From NCBI GenBank assembly GCA_964396595.1, contig CAYNFR010000001.1, positions 124,001 through 188,000 of the forward strand: DNA of 64,000 nt, read 5' to 3'. The notes under the pieces were generated by a model. It searched no databases. It was not told where the DNA came from and saw only the letters and a list, made by a program, of their open reading frames with translations. The translations under genes were made by a program, and so were the position numbers. The DNA is from CAYNFR01 sp964396595. Its GTDB lineage: Bacteria > Bacteroidota > Bacteroidia > Chitinophagales > Saprospiraceae. The first letter of the stretch is position 1, and each line of letters starts with the position of its first letter. This document shows, one piece after another, positions 24,799-35,557 of the stretch.

Positions 24799-27246
24799 TC
24801 AGAACTCATCATCAAATGAATCAAGTCTCTCCTCTGTAGGATCAGGATATTTGGTGCAATCTAATTCTATACCGATATCTTCAGGATAGGTAAATCTTGA
24901 TATATAATCATATCCTGATGTAGAATCATTCTCTAGTCTACGGATGAAACTCATGAAATAAGGTCGTGCCATGACTGAGCCTTGACCTAGTGCAATAGAC
25001 CTGAACCTAATCCATGGATATTGCCCACCTACCCAGGTGCCTACTACGAGATTGGGCGTAATGCCCATAAACCAACCATCAACATGATCATTTGTGGTTC
25101 CTGTCTTACCTCCGAAGTCTGATTTAAGTGATCCGTTTAGATGATTGGTGACATACTTGAGCATCTCGACCATGACATAGTTTACGTTTTCAGGCAAGGC
25201 TCGTTTCTGGCTTATCTGACCGATATACAGCACTCTGCCATTCTTGTCTTCAATACGCTGTATGGCCTGCGGTTTCGTATAAGTTCCTTTATTGGCGAAA
25301 GTGCTGTATGCCGCAGTCATTTCATGTACAGAGAGTGTAGGAGAGCCTAATGCTATAGATGGATAAGGTGGAATTTTATCCTTGCTTATACCCATATCCG
25401 ATGCTATGTCGATAACTTCGTTGACATTGCCGAGTTGTTTCATCAGCCAGATCGATACAGAGTTAAGAGATTGCTTAAGACCTTCTTTGAGGGTTACGCG
25501 TGTGTTCGTAAAAGAACCTCTAGTATTCTTTGGTGAATAGCTTGTCATCAATCCGAAACTGCCCTCACCGGGTGATATGGTATATTGCTTATCATCCACC
25601 GGATAACAAGGCGAGTAGCCATTCATTATTGCAGCAGTGTAAATAAACGGCTTAAACGTACTACCGATCTGTCGGTTGCTCATGACATGGTCGTATTTCC
25701 ATTGTTGAAAATCTGAGCCGCCTACCCATGCCCTTACAAAACCCGTCTGTGGCTCGATCGCCAATGATCCTATCTGCAGAAACATAGACATGTACTTGAT
25801 CGAGTCTATAGGAGAAATCGTCCGTTCTATCCATCCTTCATAGGAATATAATTTTGAAGGGATACTTTTAGAGAACGATCCTTGTACGGCTTTCTCGAGT
25901 TCGTTCCACCGATTTTTAAGCTCAGGCCAATATTCCGAATCACGCAATCGCTGATAGCTGTCTTTTTGATTAGCAGAAATTTGTTTCTTTTTGATCAGAT
26001 CGGCAAGATAATTCTTGTCATTCTCGGCTCTGAATATTCTTCTGATATCCGTATTCCACAATCGGATATTGTCTATTTCGACGGTTATCTGAGAAATGAT
26101 TCTATCGAGATATTGCTGTCTTAACGCCTCATATCTAGGTGTCTGCTCGACAAGGCTATTAATCATATTGTTTCGAGGTGTCAAATCGGATTTGTCCTCC
26201 GAATATGTCCATGGATCCCGGCCTTTCCACACCTCAAAAAATTGCTTCTGAAGAGATCGCATATGATCGATTGCTGCCGCCTCAGCATGTTTTTGATAAA
26301 CTGCATTAATAGTCGTGTAGATTCTCAATCCATCTACATCAAGATCATAATCTACTCCTCCGGCCTTGGTTATACCATTGTCTTTGAGTAAGGTTCTGAC
26401 ATGTTTCTTGAGCTCTGACATAAAATGTGGCGCAAGTCCATTGTAGTTCTGCCCGGGATTAAATTTACTGATATCAATTGACAATACACGGAGGCTGTCA
26501 TTGTCTTGTCGAGTCAGGTATCCATGACGAACCATTTGCGAAAGCACTACATTTCTCCTGGAAGTGGCGTTTTCAATGCGCTTCCTGGGATTAAATATAT
26601 CCGGATTTTTGAGCATCCCGATGAGGACAGCCGCCTCACTTACAGTTAAGTCAGATTGATCCTTTCCAAAATAAACATTCGAGGCGGCATTGACACCGTT
26701 GGCATTATAAATAAAATCAAACTTATTCAAGAACATCGCCAAAAGTTCCTCTTTCGTAAAACGCCGCTCAAACTCCACTGCGATAATCCACTCCTTGACT
26801 TTCTGCCATATTCTCTTTGCTGGATTTCTCGATTTAACCGGAGTAAAAAATTGCTTCGCTAATTGTTGGGTAATGGTGCTAGCACCTCCCCTGCCTCCGG
26901 CAAATGCTATGGCTCTACCTGTAGCTTTAAAATCAATACCTGCATGTTTAAAAAATCTGTGATCCTCTGTGGCGATAAGTGCATGAATCAGATTTTCTGA
27001 TAGATCCTCATAGTTCACCCAGTTTCTATTCTTTCGGAAATACCTGTCTAACTCGATACCATTCTGATCATAGACAATCGTGGCTTCTTCATATCTCGGA
27101 TTTTCCAACTCCGAAGTATCAGGCATCCCCTTCTTCGCCACATAAATGAACACTGAAGTCACAGAGATTAAAAAGATGATTAATAAGATCCACATAGATC
27201 TTATTACCCTGCGATAAGGTATCCGTCCAAAAATCAATTCATCCAT
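24799..27246 (-). CDS. Penicillin-binding protein 1A (bifunctional transglycosylase/transpeptidase)
   Basis: This 815-residue protein has an N-terminal membrane anchor (about 17-35). A GT51 glycosyltransferase domain follows, with ATEDHRFFKHAGIDF (catalytic Glu), GGASTITQQLAKQFF and RRFTKEELLAMFLNK. The transpeptidase domain has GSTFKPFIY (Ser of SxxK), SLNS (SxN) and KTGTT. It polymerises and cross-links peptidoglycan in the periplasm. It is the last gene of the minus-strand run glycosyltransferase-rsmG-mscS-PBP1A, 24 bases after mscS. Confidence 0.95.
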   Translation of the reverse strand: MDELIFGRIPYRRVIRSMWILLIIFLISVTSVFIYVAKKGMPDTSELENPRYEEATIVYDQNGIELDRYFRKNRNWVNYEDLSENLIHALIATEDHRFFKHAGIDFKATGRAIAFAGGRGGASTITQQLAKQFFTPVKSRNPAKRIWQKVKEWIIAVEFERRFTKEELLAMFLNKFDFIYNANGVNAASNVYFGKDQSDLTVSEAAVLIGMLKNPDIFNPRKRIENATSRRNVVLSQMVRHGYLTRQDNDSLRVLSIDISKFNPGQNYNGLAPHFMSELKKHVRTLLKDNGITKAGGVDYDLDVDGLRIYTTINAVYQKHAEAAAIDHMRSLQKQFFEVWKGRDPWTYSEDKSDLTPRNNMINSLVEQTPRYEALRQQYLDRIISQITVEIDNIRLWNTDIRRIFRAENDKNYLADLIKKKQISANQKDSYQRLRDSEYWPELKNRWNELEKAVQGSFSKSIPSKLYSYEGWIERTISPIDSIKYMSMFLQIGSLAIEPQTGFVRAWVGGSDFQQWKYDHVMSNRQIGSTFKPFIYTAAIMNGYSPCYPVDDKQYTISPGEGSFGLMTSYSPKNTRGSFTNTRVTLKEGLKQSLNSVSIWLMKQLGNVNEVIDIASDMGISKDKIPPYPSIALGSPTLSVHEMTAAYSTFANKGTYTKPQAIQRIEDKNGRVLYIGQISQKRALPENVNYVMVEMLKYVTNHLNGSLKSDFGGKTGTTNDHVDGWFMGITPNLVVGTWVGGQYPWIRFRSIALGQGSVMARPYFMSFIRRLENDSTSGYDYISRFTYPEDIGIELDCTKYPDPTEERLDSFDDEF

Positions 27247-27270
27247 TCTGCAAATAACCGTTGAGAAGGT

Positions 27271-28626
27271 CTATTTATTGTTATCCGCATGCGCGGCACC
27301 TTCATTGGATTTAAACCATACATCTCGCTGTGGAAAAGGAATGGTAACATTATGTTCCGTAAACAATTCCGCAATCTTTACACGTATAGAACTCTTTATC
27401 TCTTCAATTTTTAAATAATACCCGCTAAAAAAAAAGACTGCAAAATCCAACGAACTATCTCCAAAGTTCAATAGTCGCACAAAAGGTTGGGGTTGATCAG
27501 CGACATACATCTGACCTTTTACCGCCTCTAATAAAAGACGACGTACCAGCTCTATATCCGAGCCATAAGCCACACCTACTTCGACATCAAATCGAGCAAT
27601 CTGTCGTGTGTTATTCCAATTAATGACCGCATCATTTACAAGCCGAGAGTTAGGTATGACCATAACCTTACGCTCCAATGTCTCGATGACCGATGCCCGG
27701 ATACCTATTTTCTTGATTGTGCCCGAGACCGACCCGACGACTACGAAGTCACCTACTTCAATACTCCGTTCAAACAATAAGACCAATCCGCTGAAAAAAT
27801 CACTAATCACTTGCTGTAAGGCAAAACCAATACCCACAAGCAACGCCGCTGCACCTCCCCACAGAATAGTCATGTTAATCCCCAGAGATTGAAGCGAGAG
27901 GATAGTGGCAACAAAATAGACCACATAACCGAGCAAGGTATTATAAGAATACTGCTTGCCGGTATCAATTCGGTTACGACGATAGAGATTGTAAAGTACA
28001 AAATTGACTATTACCCACCGCAATATCCTAGCCGCCAATATGATTAATACTACCGTAATAATATTACTGATATAGAGATCGATATCAACCCCTTTAACAC
28101 TGACCAAATGAATAGATCGGTCAAGTTCGAAAATCTGGAGTCCGAGCAAACTCACAAACCCCATTATGAAGTAATCTAAATCTCGCGTAACCTTCTTAGC
28201 TGCCCGACCTCTTTCATCTTCACTTTTCTCTTCTTCTTTTGGAGATCTCGGTTGAAACTCTTCGACTATCCTTGATGATACTATCAACTCAAAAATTCTT
28301 GCCCCCACTACCACTGTCAAAAGGTATAATAAAGCCGAAAGACGAATTTTAAACTCATCAAACGCTGCAATTACAATTGAAACACCGAAGAGCCATATCA
28401 ATATTTCAATGTATAAGAGAACCCAGATTATGCTGCCATAGAAGCTTATTTTACGATAATCAACCTCAGTAAAACGGTGGCTCTTGCTATAAGATATAAA
28501 CCATCGATATACCACCCTCCACAACACGACAAGAAGTATTGCGACCAATATCATCGCACCGATCCGCTGGATGGTAATCGGCACGCCCGCTATTGCACCT
28601 AGTTCATTAGAAAAAAATTCATTCAT
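27271..28626 (-). CDS. Mechanosensitive ion channel of the MscS family
   Basis: This protein of about 451 residues has several N-terminal membrane segments. The conserved MscS pore and beta domain follows, with LLVGIGFALQQVISDFFSGLVLLFERSIEVGDFV and a C-terminal cytoplasmic vestibule region (KVMVIPNSRLVNDAVINW). It opens under membrane tension to release solutes on osmotic downshock. I chose the ATG at 28626, one base beyond the rsmG stop. An upstream ATG at 28662 would overlap rsmG. The tight packing suggests co-transcription with rsmG and PBP1A. Confidence 0.9.
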   Translation of the reverse strand: MNEFFSNELGAIAGVPITIQRIGAMILVAILLVVLWRVVYRWFISYSKSHRFTEVDYRKISFYGSIIWVLLYIEILIWLFGVSIVIAAFDEFKIRLSALLYLLTVVVGARIFELIVSSRIVEEFQPRSPKEEEKSEDERGRAAKKVTRDLDYFIMGFVSLLGLQIFELDRSIHLVSVKGVDIDLYISNIITVVLIILAARILRWVIVNFVLYNLYRRNRIDTGKQYSYNTLLGYVVYFVATILSLQSLGINMTILWGGAAALLVGIGFALQQVISDFFSGLVLLFERSIEVGDFVVVGSVSGTIKKIGIRASVIETLERKVMVIPNSRLVNDAVINWNNTRQIARFDVEVGVAYGSDIELVRRLLLEAVKGQMYVADQPQPFVRLLNFGDSSLDFAVFFFSGYYLKIEEIKSSIRVKIAELFTEHNVTIPFPQRDVWFKSNEGAAHADNNK

Positions 28627-28627
28627 G

Positions 28628-29281
28628 CTATACAGGTAAATACAATAAATACTTTTCCTCAAAAATCGAGATGTTAAATAAAGTCTCCAGACTTACTATC
28701 TCAACATATGCGCCTTTCTTTAGTAACTTAAGTTCATCTTTAGGATCACCACCTTTTAGGGCAATAATCCCATTGGGCATGGCATTTTGTTGTTTTACAG
28801 CAATATTTTTCCTGCTCCATTCGAGCAATTTATCTATTCCTGCGACCGCACGTGAGACCATAAAGTCGTACTTCATTTTGTGTTCTTCTACCCTGCCGTG
28901 CGCTGTGGTAACATTGGACAGACCGATAGCCTCTATCACTGCATCAGCAACTTTGATTTTTTTCCCTACACTATCCATCAAGTGAAAATGTACCTCCGGA
29001 AACATGATGGCCAAAGGTATCCCCGGAAATCCCCCTCCTGTGCCTATATCCATCACCCGTGTCCCAGCCCTCAACTGAATAAACTTGGCTATTGCCAATG
29101 AATGCAACACATGCCTTGTCGGTAACGAATCCATATCCTTTCGAGAAATCACATTGATCTTAGCATTCCATTCATGATAAAGTTCTGGTAATACATCATA
29201 TTGCGATACTTGAAGTGTGCCGATATGTGGGAAATATTCTTTTACAAGATTGCCTACCATGTCCTCCGATGACTTAACCAA
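28628..29281 (-). CDS. rsmG: 16S rRNA (guanine(527)-N(7))-methyltransferase RsmG
   Basis: This 217-residue protein has the RsmG signature: YHEWNAKINVISRKD near 31-45, HVLHSLAI near 58-65, the SAM-binding VMDIGTGGGFPGIPLAIMFP near 76-95 and FMVSRAV near 136. It methylates N7 of G527 in 16S rRNA. Its start overlaps the end of the glycosyltransferase gene by 28 bases; a downstream ATG at 29260 would reduce this to 7 bases. It is part of a four-gene minus-strand run. Confidence 0.94.
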   Translation of the reverse strand: MVKSSEDMVGNLVKEYFPHIGTLQVSQYDVLPELYHEWNAKINVISRKDMDSLPTRHVLHSLAIAKFIQLRAGTRVMDIGTGGGFPGIPLAIMFPEVHFHLMDSVGKKIKVADAVIEAIGLSNVTTAHGRVEEHKMKYDFMVSRAVAGIDKLLEWSRKNIAVKQQNAMPNGIIALKGGDPKDELKLLKKGAYVEIVSLETLFNISIFEEKYLLYLPV

Positions 29282-30306
29282 GAAAATGACAAAATGAAAT
29301 AAAACACGCTCAGAATAAAATCCAAATATAACATCTTAGGTGCGAGGCGCTCAGATATAGTTGTTTTGAAAACCCTTCTTAAAATCGTCATTTTGAAAAA
29401 GTACGTCAAAGCCATTAGTCCAAAAAATACAGGATTGCGCGTCATGAGCACAATCACTAGGGGAAGATAAATTAAACCAAGATTGACTAGATGTTGAGCT
29501 AACAATTTTAATTGTATACGCCATGGATATCTTGGTGCTGTCGCTATATGGCGTGCTTTCTGCCTATAATAAGCCTTCCAATCCTCCTCCGGCATCGTCC
29601 ATACATAACTCAATGGGTTAACACTGATACCTACTCGTGCCTCATGCTTAACTGCATGTAGAAAGAGATCATCGCTGCCTCCTAGTGTCTCATGATATAG
29701 CTGATTATTCTCTGCTGTTTCAAAAAGTCTTCTTTTAAAGGCCATATTTCTACCCACGGCCATATAAGGATGTCCTTGTACCGCACTGCTGAGATAATCA
29801 AATGCTATCATGATACTTTCATACGCTATGACATCATTGAGAAGCTTGTTTAGCTCAGTTTTATAAGGGCTCACGCCCAATATTAAATCATAGTGCTCAT
29901 GCTCAGCTATAAGCGTACTTATCCATTGCGGCGAAGCCGGAAAACAATCCGCATCCGTATAGACTATCCATTCACTAGTTGCGCTTTTAACGCCTTTTCT
30001 CAGTGCAGCCTTTTTGCCCATCTCCCCTTCTTGCAAGGAAATTACCTTGATATGTTCAGACTGTTCGGCGTAATCATTCAGAACATCAGCAGTTCCATCA
30101 TCTGAGTGATCGTCTACCACTATGATCGTCAATGGCGCGTAATCTTGGATCAGAAGCTGCTCAATACACTTTGAAACTATGGCAATCTCATTTTTTACCG
30201 CCAATACAATGGTCACATCAGGCAGCGGTTCTAAAGAATGCGAAGACATTACCGCTGATAGAATATGGCTATAGCTTAACCACCTCCATATCGCATACCC
30301 CATCAT
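29254..30306 (-). CDS. Family 2 glycosyltransferase, membrane associated
   Basis: This 350-residue protein has a GT2 catalytic domain (VTIVLAVKNE near 31-40, VVDDHSDDG, VYTDADCFP with the DxD motif near 116). Hydrophobic segments in the C-terminal quarter suggest membrane anchoring. It should transfer a sugar from a nucleotide donor at the inner membrane; the acceptor is unknown. The frame stays open upstream to about 30369 and encodes hydrophobic residues (TIEYLLVLYGV) typical of the N-terminal membrane helix of such enzymes. The first 20 residues may therefore be missing from this call, although no ATG, GTG or TTG lies there. Confidence 0.83.
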   Translation of the reverse strand: MMGYAIWRWLSYSHILSAVMSSHSLEPLPDVTIVLAVKNEIAIVSKCIEQLLIQDYAPLTIIVVDDHSDDGTADVLNDYAEQSEHIKVISLQEGEMGKKAALRKGVKSATSEWIVYTDADCFPASPQWISTLIAEHEHYDLILGVSPYKTELNKLLNDVIAYESIMIAFDYLSSAVQGHPYMAVGRNMAFKRRLFETAENNQLYHETLGGSDDLFLHAVKHEARVGISVNPLSYVWTMPEEDWKAYYRQKARHIATAPRYPWRIQLKLLAQHLVNLGLIYLPLVIVLMTRNPVFFGLMALTYFFKMTILRRVFKTTISERLAPKMLYLDFILSVFYFILSFSWLSHRRTW

Positions 30307-30494
30307 GACTCCATACAGGACAAGTAAGTATTCAATCGTATTGGAAATAAAATAACTAATTAATTGTTAGACAATTATACAACATATTGATAATATATTT
30401 AATATGTTTATATCTTTACACATCCTTTCTGTTCGCTATCTCCTGAGAAGACATTCTAGCGCCACACAGCAATAATACTGACTACACGTACAAT

Positions 30495-33400
30495 ATGAAG
30501 CTTTTAAGGCAGATAAGTTTATTATTCCTCGGGCTTATAGCTATCAACATCTCAGGTCAATCAGAAATTTCTAACCCGGAGATTTCAACAGACTGGATGC
30601 GCTCCAGTCAGGTATACTACCGCTTTTATGTACGCGAGGACGGAATTTATAAGATTGAATATACCGATCTTGTCAAAAGTGGTTTCCCTATTCATGAAGT
30701 CGCAGGTGGCAATCTTGCCATATATAGTAATGGAGCGCAGGTAAGAATATATTGTTCGACCGATGAATTTTTTACGGACAAGGACTATGTTCTGGTTTAC
30801 GGCGAAAAAAATAAGGGACAAATAGATGCTCTTCTATATGAAGACCCTGATTTTCAACTTAATCCGGCATACAGTTTATACAGTGACGAAAGAGCCTATT
30901 ATCTCACATGGGAGGAAGGCAATAAACTTCGTTATGACATAAAGTCTAATGGTATCGTAAATACAGGATTGCCCCTTAAAGAGGAGCATTATATTCACCA
31001 TGAGACTGTCGTTTACAATGACTTTCATTTTAAACCTACGCACAATGGCCGGGATTTTATCAGATTTTCTTCGATGGAAAAGGCGGAGGGCTTTGGCTCT
31101 ACACTAGAATCTGATCGTGAAATCATACTTCCAGTCAATAAATTAACACCATCAGGGGGAGACCCGAGAATCGAGATGAGATTCGGCACAAATGTAGTCA
31201 GTCGCCAGTGGCAAGTTACAGTTAATGACTGGGCGGTAGCTAATGTTTCAAGTCCTTCATATGGCGTGGTAAATATCGATGCGCGCTTTACTAAAGATCT
31301 TATAAATAATGTCCATGCCACTGTAAGAATTCGATCTTTGAATGATCATCGTGAAAAACATAGCCTTGCCTATATCACGCTTAAATATCCTCGTCAGTAC
31401 GATTTTGAGCAACGAAGGGAATATACATTTTTTCAATCGCGGTCTATTATACCGAGGCTTGTCGAAATAAAAAATTTCCGCGGTGCAAGACCGGTGATGC
31501 TCAACATTACAGAGGGATGGCTTATCAATCCGGAGTCTATTCTAGGGACAGTACGATTTGTCAGCCCAGAATCACTAAAAGAATGGCAATGGGCCATCGC
31601 GGACATAATAAATGGCGTAAAAAGTCCTGGCTTGCTCACCCCCGTAACCAAACCGGTTATTCCCGAAGGAAACTATTGGATCGTCTCAGGTGCTGCAGTC
31701 GCCAAGGGTGCCGCCATCAGTGAATACGCCCAATATAGAGCAAGTGTGCAAGGTGGCGCATATAATACCGCCATTATAAATATAGACGATTATTATGACG
31801 CTTACGGTTATGGAATAAAAGGACACCCCATCGTATTTAAAAATCTACTCAACGCTGTCTCACTTCACCAGATAAAGCCCAGTCATATCTTTATCATAGG
31901 CAAGGGAACAGAATACCCGGAAGAGCGCAAGAGTAATACTAAATCAATAGTACCTACATTCGGAGTGCCCGGATCAGATCAATTATTAGTAAGTCATAGT
32001 TCAAATAGTGTAGCCGATTATGATTACGCTATCGGTCGACTTGCCGTAAATAACAATCAAGGTCTAGCGAACTATCTCAGTAAAATAAAATTACAAGAAG
32101 ATCATTCTAATGTCGGCCAGACGATTGACGAACTTGCTTGGCGCAAGAGACTATTGCATCTAAGTGGAGGGTCTGCGGATATCCAAAATCTGATCTATGG
32201 CTATCTCAACAATATGGCCAATGTAATCAACAATAACAATTTTGGAGGCGAGGTCATCACTTTTAGAAAAACATCAGCTGATCCCATTCAGAAAAGTCGT
32301 TCCGAAGAGATTATTCAAGAAATTAACTACGGGGTTTCTCTGTTGACATTTTTTGGGCATTCGGCAGTAGGAACATTTGACTTCAGTCTAGAAAAACCTT
32401 CTGCTTATAACAACGAAGGTGCTAACCCCGTCATCCTTTCATTAGGATGTCATTCGGGCAACATATATACGCAAACGACCGGCATCAGCGAGGAATTCGT
32501 CTTGTCACCGGGTGCGGGAGCGATTGCTTTCATTGCCTCATCAGGCACAGCCTATATTGAGCCCCAATATCAATTGGGTCGGAGATTTTATGATTTATTA
32601 GGTGAAGAAGCCTATGACAAGACTATAGGAGAAACGACTAAATCCTTGATGAAAGAGTTTAGCCAAAACAAGAGTATATCTTATGCAACGCTTTGTCAGC
32701 AATTTACACTACATGGAGATCCTGCTTATCGATTAGTGGATTTTAAAGGCCCGGACCTCACCATAGATGCCGCAAGTGTGCGTGTCAGCCCTGAGATCAT
32801 TGATATATCAACAGAAAGTATAAAAATCAATTTTGACCTCGTCAATCTAGGTTCGATAAAATCTTCAGAAGTTGAAATATGGCTCGTTCATACCTCTGAC
32901 AACGGTCAACAGTCCGACACTGTAGTTATAAACGCGCTTGTGCCCGGATTCCGAAAAAATCTAGAACTCGAAATAAAAGGCTCATTACAGCTACAATCCG
33001 GCATGAACAATATACAGATCATTGTTGATCCTCGAAATCTCATACAAGAACTGCCCGACCCACTAGCAGAATTAAACAATGAACTAATCATGTCCGACGG
33101 TAAGAAGGGATATGATTTTGTCATTTACGACAATGGTGCCAAACCCGTATTCCCCGGAGAGTTTGCCATAGTAAATGGTCAAGTTTCTTTACATGCCTCC
33201 ATAGCGAATGCTCTAATGCCGGGAGGTCAGTTCATCTTTCAGATAGATACAACAGATTTGTTTAATAGTCCTCTCTTAACCGAGCATAAGACATATGCGC
33301 ACTCAAGCCTTATTACCTGGAATCCCGAACTCAACTGGATAGAGGCTCAGGTGTACTATTGGCGCATAGCGCCAATAGGAATAGAAGTTCTAAAGTCCAA

Positions 33401-35381
33401 TCAATGGAAAGGTCGATCTTTCATCTATATGAGCGACCATGCTGAAGGATGGAATCAAAGCCACTACTTCCAATGGCTTGAAAACACTTATTTCAAACTA
33501 AACATTGATACGAATAGAGTCTTTCAATTTGACACGCGTATATGGGACATCCGTATTAAGAATAAGATGAAAGAGCTACAAGATTTCTGGGTGTTCGTCA
33601 ATAATACACCATGGTCTTCGCTTAATCCAAAAGACCTTGCTCCGGCAATCAGCATATTTATCTGGCATCCGGAAAGTTCTATTTTCACAAACAGCGGTAC
33701 TGACTACGGAAGTATGCGCTACTCACGCGACGGATTCGTCTATCGAATGGATAAGCGGGCTGATCGAGCTAATATAAAGAGGCTGCTGGAGGCCGCTCCT
33801 GAGGGATCTCGCATCTTCTTTCATACCATTCTGGATGATGAAAATTCGAATCTTTATGTCAATGACTGGGTGAGAGATAGAGCCGTATTGGGATATACCA
33901 TATTCGATGTTCTAGAATCCTATGGTGCCCAAAAATTCAAATTGATGCAACTAAGGGGTGCTGTTCCCTATACCTTTGTCTTTGACAAAGGTATAGGGCC
34001 GGTTGTAGAAGATATTGCGCTGAATATATACGAAACCATAGATATCTCAAGTGTAACTACCGGAAAATGGGAAGATGGACGTGTGATTAGCCCTGTGATT
34101 TCGGGATTGAGCTACCAAAGATTGAACTGGGCAGAACAAAAAGTTAATGATCAAGCCAGTTGGTTAGAAATCCATGGTACGCTCAATAACGGCAAACACG
34201 AATTGATACGAAAAATAGAAAAGCAATACGATGTCGATCTGTCATTTATTAATCCCGGGCAGTTTAAAAGTATATGGCTAGAATACTACACAGAAGACAA
34301 GACTTTAAAGAATGCCTCACAATTGCTGTGGTGGCGCGTATTCAAGAAGGATCTTCCCGATGCAGCCATACAAGTCTATGAAGGCGATGATATTGTGAGA
34401 GATACCCTCCACGAAGGGGAGTCGCTATTGCTTAATTATACGGTCAAAAACTTAAGTAGTTCATCAATGGATCCTATATTAGTGAGATACACACTCACCG
34501 ATACAGAAGGCAAATCAAGCTCTTTGCTGCGTCGCACGAAGCAACTGCCGGGCTCAGGGGAAATAATGGTAGATCACAGTATTGCGACCAGTGGGCTTAA
34601 AGGTGATTATAGACTATCAATAGAGCTCAATGCCAATATGGAACAGCTCGAAATAACAGATTGTAACAATAGAGGATCTTCCTCCTTTCATATTATACCT
34701 GATGATCGAAATCCGATATTGAATGTCACCTTTGATGGAAAAAGGATCGAAAATGGTCATGTCTTCTACAAGGCGCCCATCATAAGGGTAGACCTTCGAG
34801 ATCCGTTTTCTAAATCCTTACTAGACAATCCTCAAGATTTTAATATTCGAATTCACATGCCTGGTGGATTACATATAATTATCAGAGATGGGCTTCGCAT
34901 TGCACAGTTCGAACCTGCTACTTCATTAGATGACAATACAGCAAGCTTCATACTTACCCCAAATCTGCATTATCCTGGAGAATATGTACTCGAAGCGCAA
35001 GCAAAAGATAAGGCGGGAAATCTAGCGGGAACACATCCGTTCAAGCTGAGTTTTTTTATTGAAGAGTACTATAGCGAAGAGATATTTAGTGCATATCCTA
35101 ATCCGACATATGACTATGTAGACTTTGAATACGTACTACCTGATGATCGTTTACCTTCCGTCTTCATTCTTTCTGTGTTCAGTATCGATGGAAAACTCGT
35201 ACACGAGGTCTCAGAAGAGGACTTTGGGGAGTTAGAAAAAGGTGTTAACCGCTATCGCTGGAATTTGCAAAGTCAATCCTTGAACAAAGTGCCTCCCGGT
35301 ATTTATTATTACAGACTTCTAACTGATAGGGACTCGAAGGATGAAAGCCTGCAAGGCGCAATCTTAGTTTATGAACCATAA
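30495..35381 (+). CDS. Large PorU-like C25 (gingipain-family) peptidase with type-A T9SS sorting domain
   Basis: This 1628-residue exported protein has a signal peptide (1-22) and a long N-terminal beta-rich region. A C25 peptidase domain covers about residues 390-750, with the catalytic pair in FFGHSA (His622) and SLGCHSG (Cys652). A long stretch of Ig-like domains follows, then a type-A T9SS sorting domain (about 1530-1628, with SAYPNPTYD and GIYYYRLL). PorU is the T9SS sortase that removes sorting domains and attaches cargo to A-LPS. This is the long PorU2-like form, which itself carries a sorting domain. Whether it is the sortase or a secreted protease cannot be settled from sequence. Confidence 0.83.
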   Translation: MKLLRQISLLFLGLIAINISGQSEISNPEISTDWMRSSQVYYRFYVREDGIYKIEYTDLVKSGFPIHEVAGGNLAIYSNGAQVRIYCSTDEFFTDKDYVLVYGEKNKGQIDALLYEDPDFQLNPAYSLYSDERAYYLTWEEGNKLRYDIKSNGIVNTGLPLKEEHYIHHETVVYNDFHFKPTHNGRDFIRFSSMEKAEGFGSTLESDREIILPVNKLTPSGGDPRIEMRFGTNVVSRQWQVTVNDWAVANVSSPSYGVVNIDARFTKDLINNVHATVRIRSLNDHREKHSLAYITLKYPRQYDFEQRREYTFFQSRSIIPRLVEIKNFRGARPVMLNITEGWLINPESILGTVRFVSPESLKEWQWAIADIINGVKSPGLLTPVTKPVIPEGNYWIVSGAAVAKGAAISEYAQYRASVQGGAYNTAIINIDDYYDAYGYGIKGHPIVFKNLLNAVSLHQIKPSHIFIIGKGTEYPEERKSNTKSIVPTFGVPGSDQLLVSHSSNSVADYDYAIGRLAVNNNQGLANYLSKIKLQEDHSNVGQTIDELAWRKRLLHLSGGSADIQNLIYGYLNNMANVINNNNFGGEVITFRKTSADPIQKSRSEEIIQEINYGVSLLTFFGHSAVGTFDFSLEKPSAYNNEGANPVILSLGCHSGNIYTQTTGISEEFVLSPGAGAIAFIASSGTAYIEPQYQLGRRFYDLLGEEAYDKTIGETTKSLMKEFSQNKSISYATLCQQFTLHGDPAYRLVDFKGPDLTIDAASVRVSPEIIDISTESIKINFDLVNLGSIKSSEVEIWLVHTSDNGQQSDTVVINALVPGFRKNLELEIKGSLQLQSGMNNIQIIVDPRNLIQELPDPLAELNNELIMSDGKKGYDFVIYDNGAKPVFPGEFAIVNGQVSLHASIANALMPGGQFIFQIDTTDLFNSPLLTEHKTYAHSSLITWNPELNWIEAQVYYWRIAPIGIEVLKSNQWKGRSFIYMSDHAEGWNQSHYFQWLENTYFKLNIDTNRVFQFDTRIWDIRIKNKMKELQDFWVFVNNTPWSSLNPKDLAPAISIFIWHPESSIFTNSGTDYGSMRYSRDGFVYRMDKRADRANIKRLLEAAPEGSRIFFHTILDDENSNLYVNDWVRDRAVLGYTIFDVLESYGAQKFKLMQLRGAVPYTFVFDKGIGPVVEDIALNIYETIDISSVTTGKWEDGRVISPVISGLSYQRLNWAEQKVNDQASWLEIHGTLNNGKHELIRKIEKQYDVDLSFINPGQFKSIWLEYYTEDKTLKNASQLLWWRVFKKDLPDAAIQVYEGDDIVRDTLHEGESLLLNYTVKNLSSSSMDPILVRYTLTDTEGKSSSLLRRTKQLPGSGEIMVDHSIATSGLKGDYRLSIELNANMEQLEITDCNNRGSSSFHIIPDDRNPILNVTFDGKRIENGHVFYKAPIIRVDLRDPFSKSLLDNPQDFNIRIHMPGGLHIIIRDGLRIAQFEPATSLDDNTASFILTPNLHYPGEYVLEAQAKDKAGNLAGTHPFKLSFFIEEYYSEEIFSAYPNPTYDYVDFEYVLPDDRLPSVFILSVFSIDGKLVHEVSEEDFGELEKGVNRYRWNLQSQSLNKVPPGIYYYRLLTDRDSKDESLQGAILVYEP

Positions 35382-35557
35382 CGGCTTTTGTAAGAGCTGA
35401 TGTAAACCCTATTTTTGATACTCATACCTACAAAATTTTACATTTTAGATACGATTTGTGCAATTGTATGTCGTTAAGGACATCCATTGTATGCCTCAAG
35501 ATCACCGCGGGATCATGAAGTACATTGAATTCATTAACCCACTTAAATTAAATCGTA

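Noticed and set aside
30361..30377. TAATTG-TTAGA-CAATTA palindrome between the glycosyltransferase and porU-like genes
   Set aside because: It is short and AT-rich; such repeats are expected by chance here and no regulator is known to bind it.
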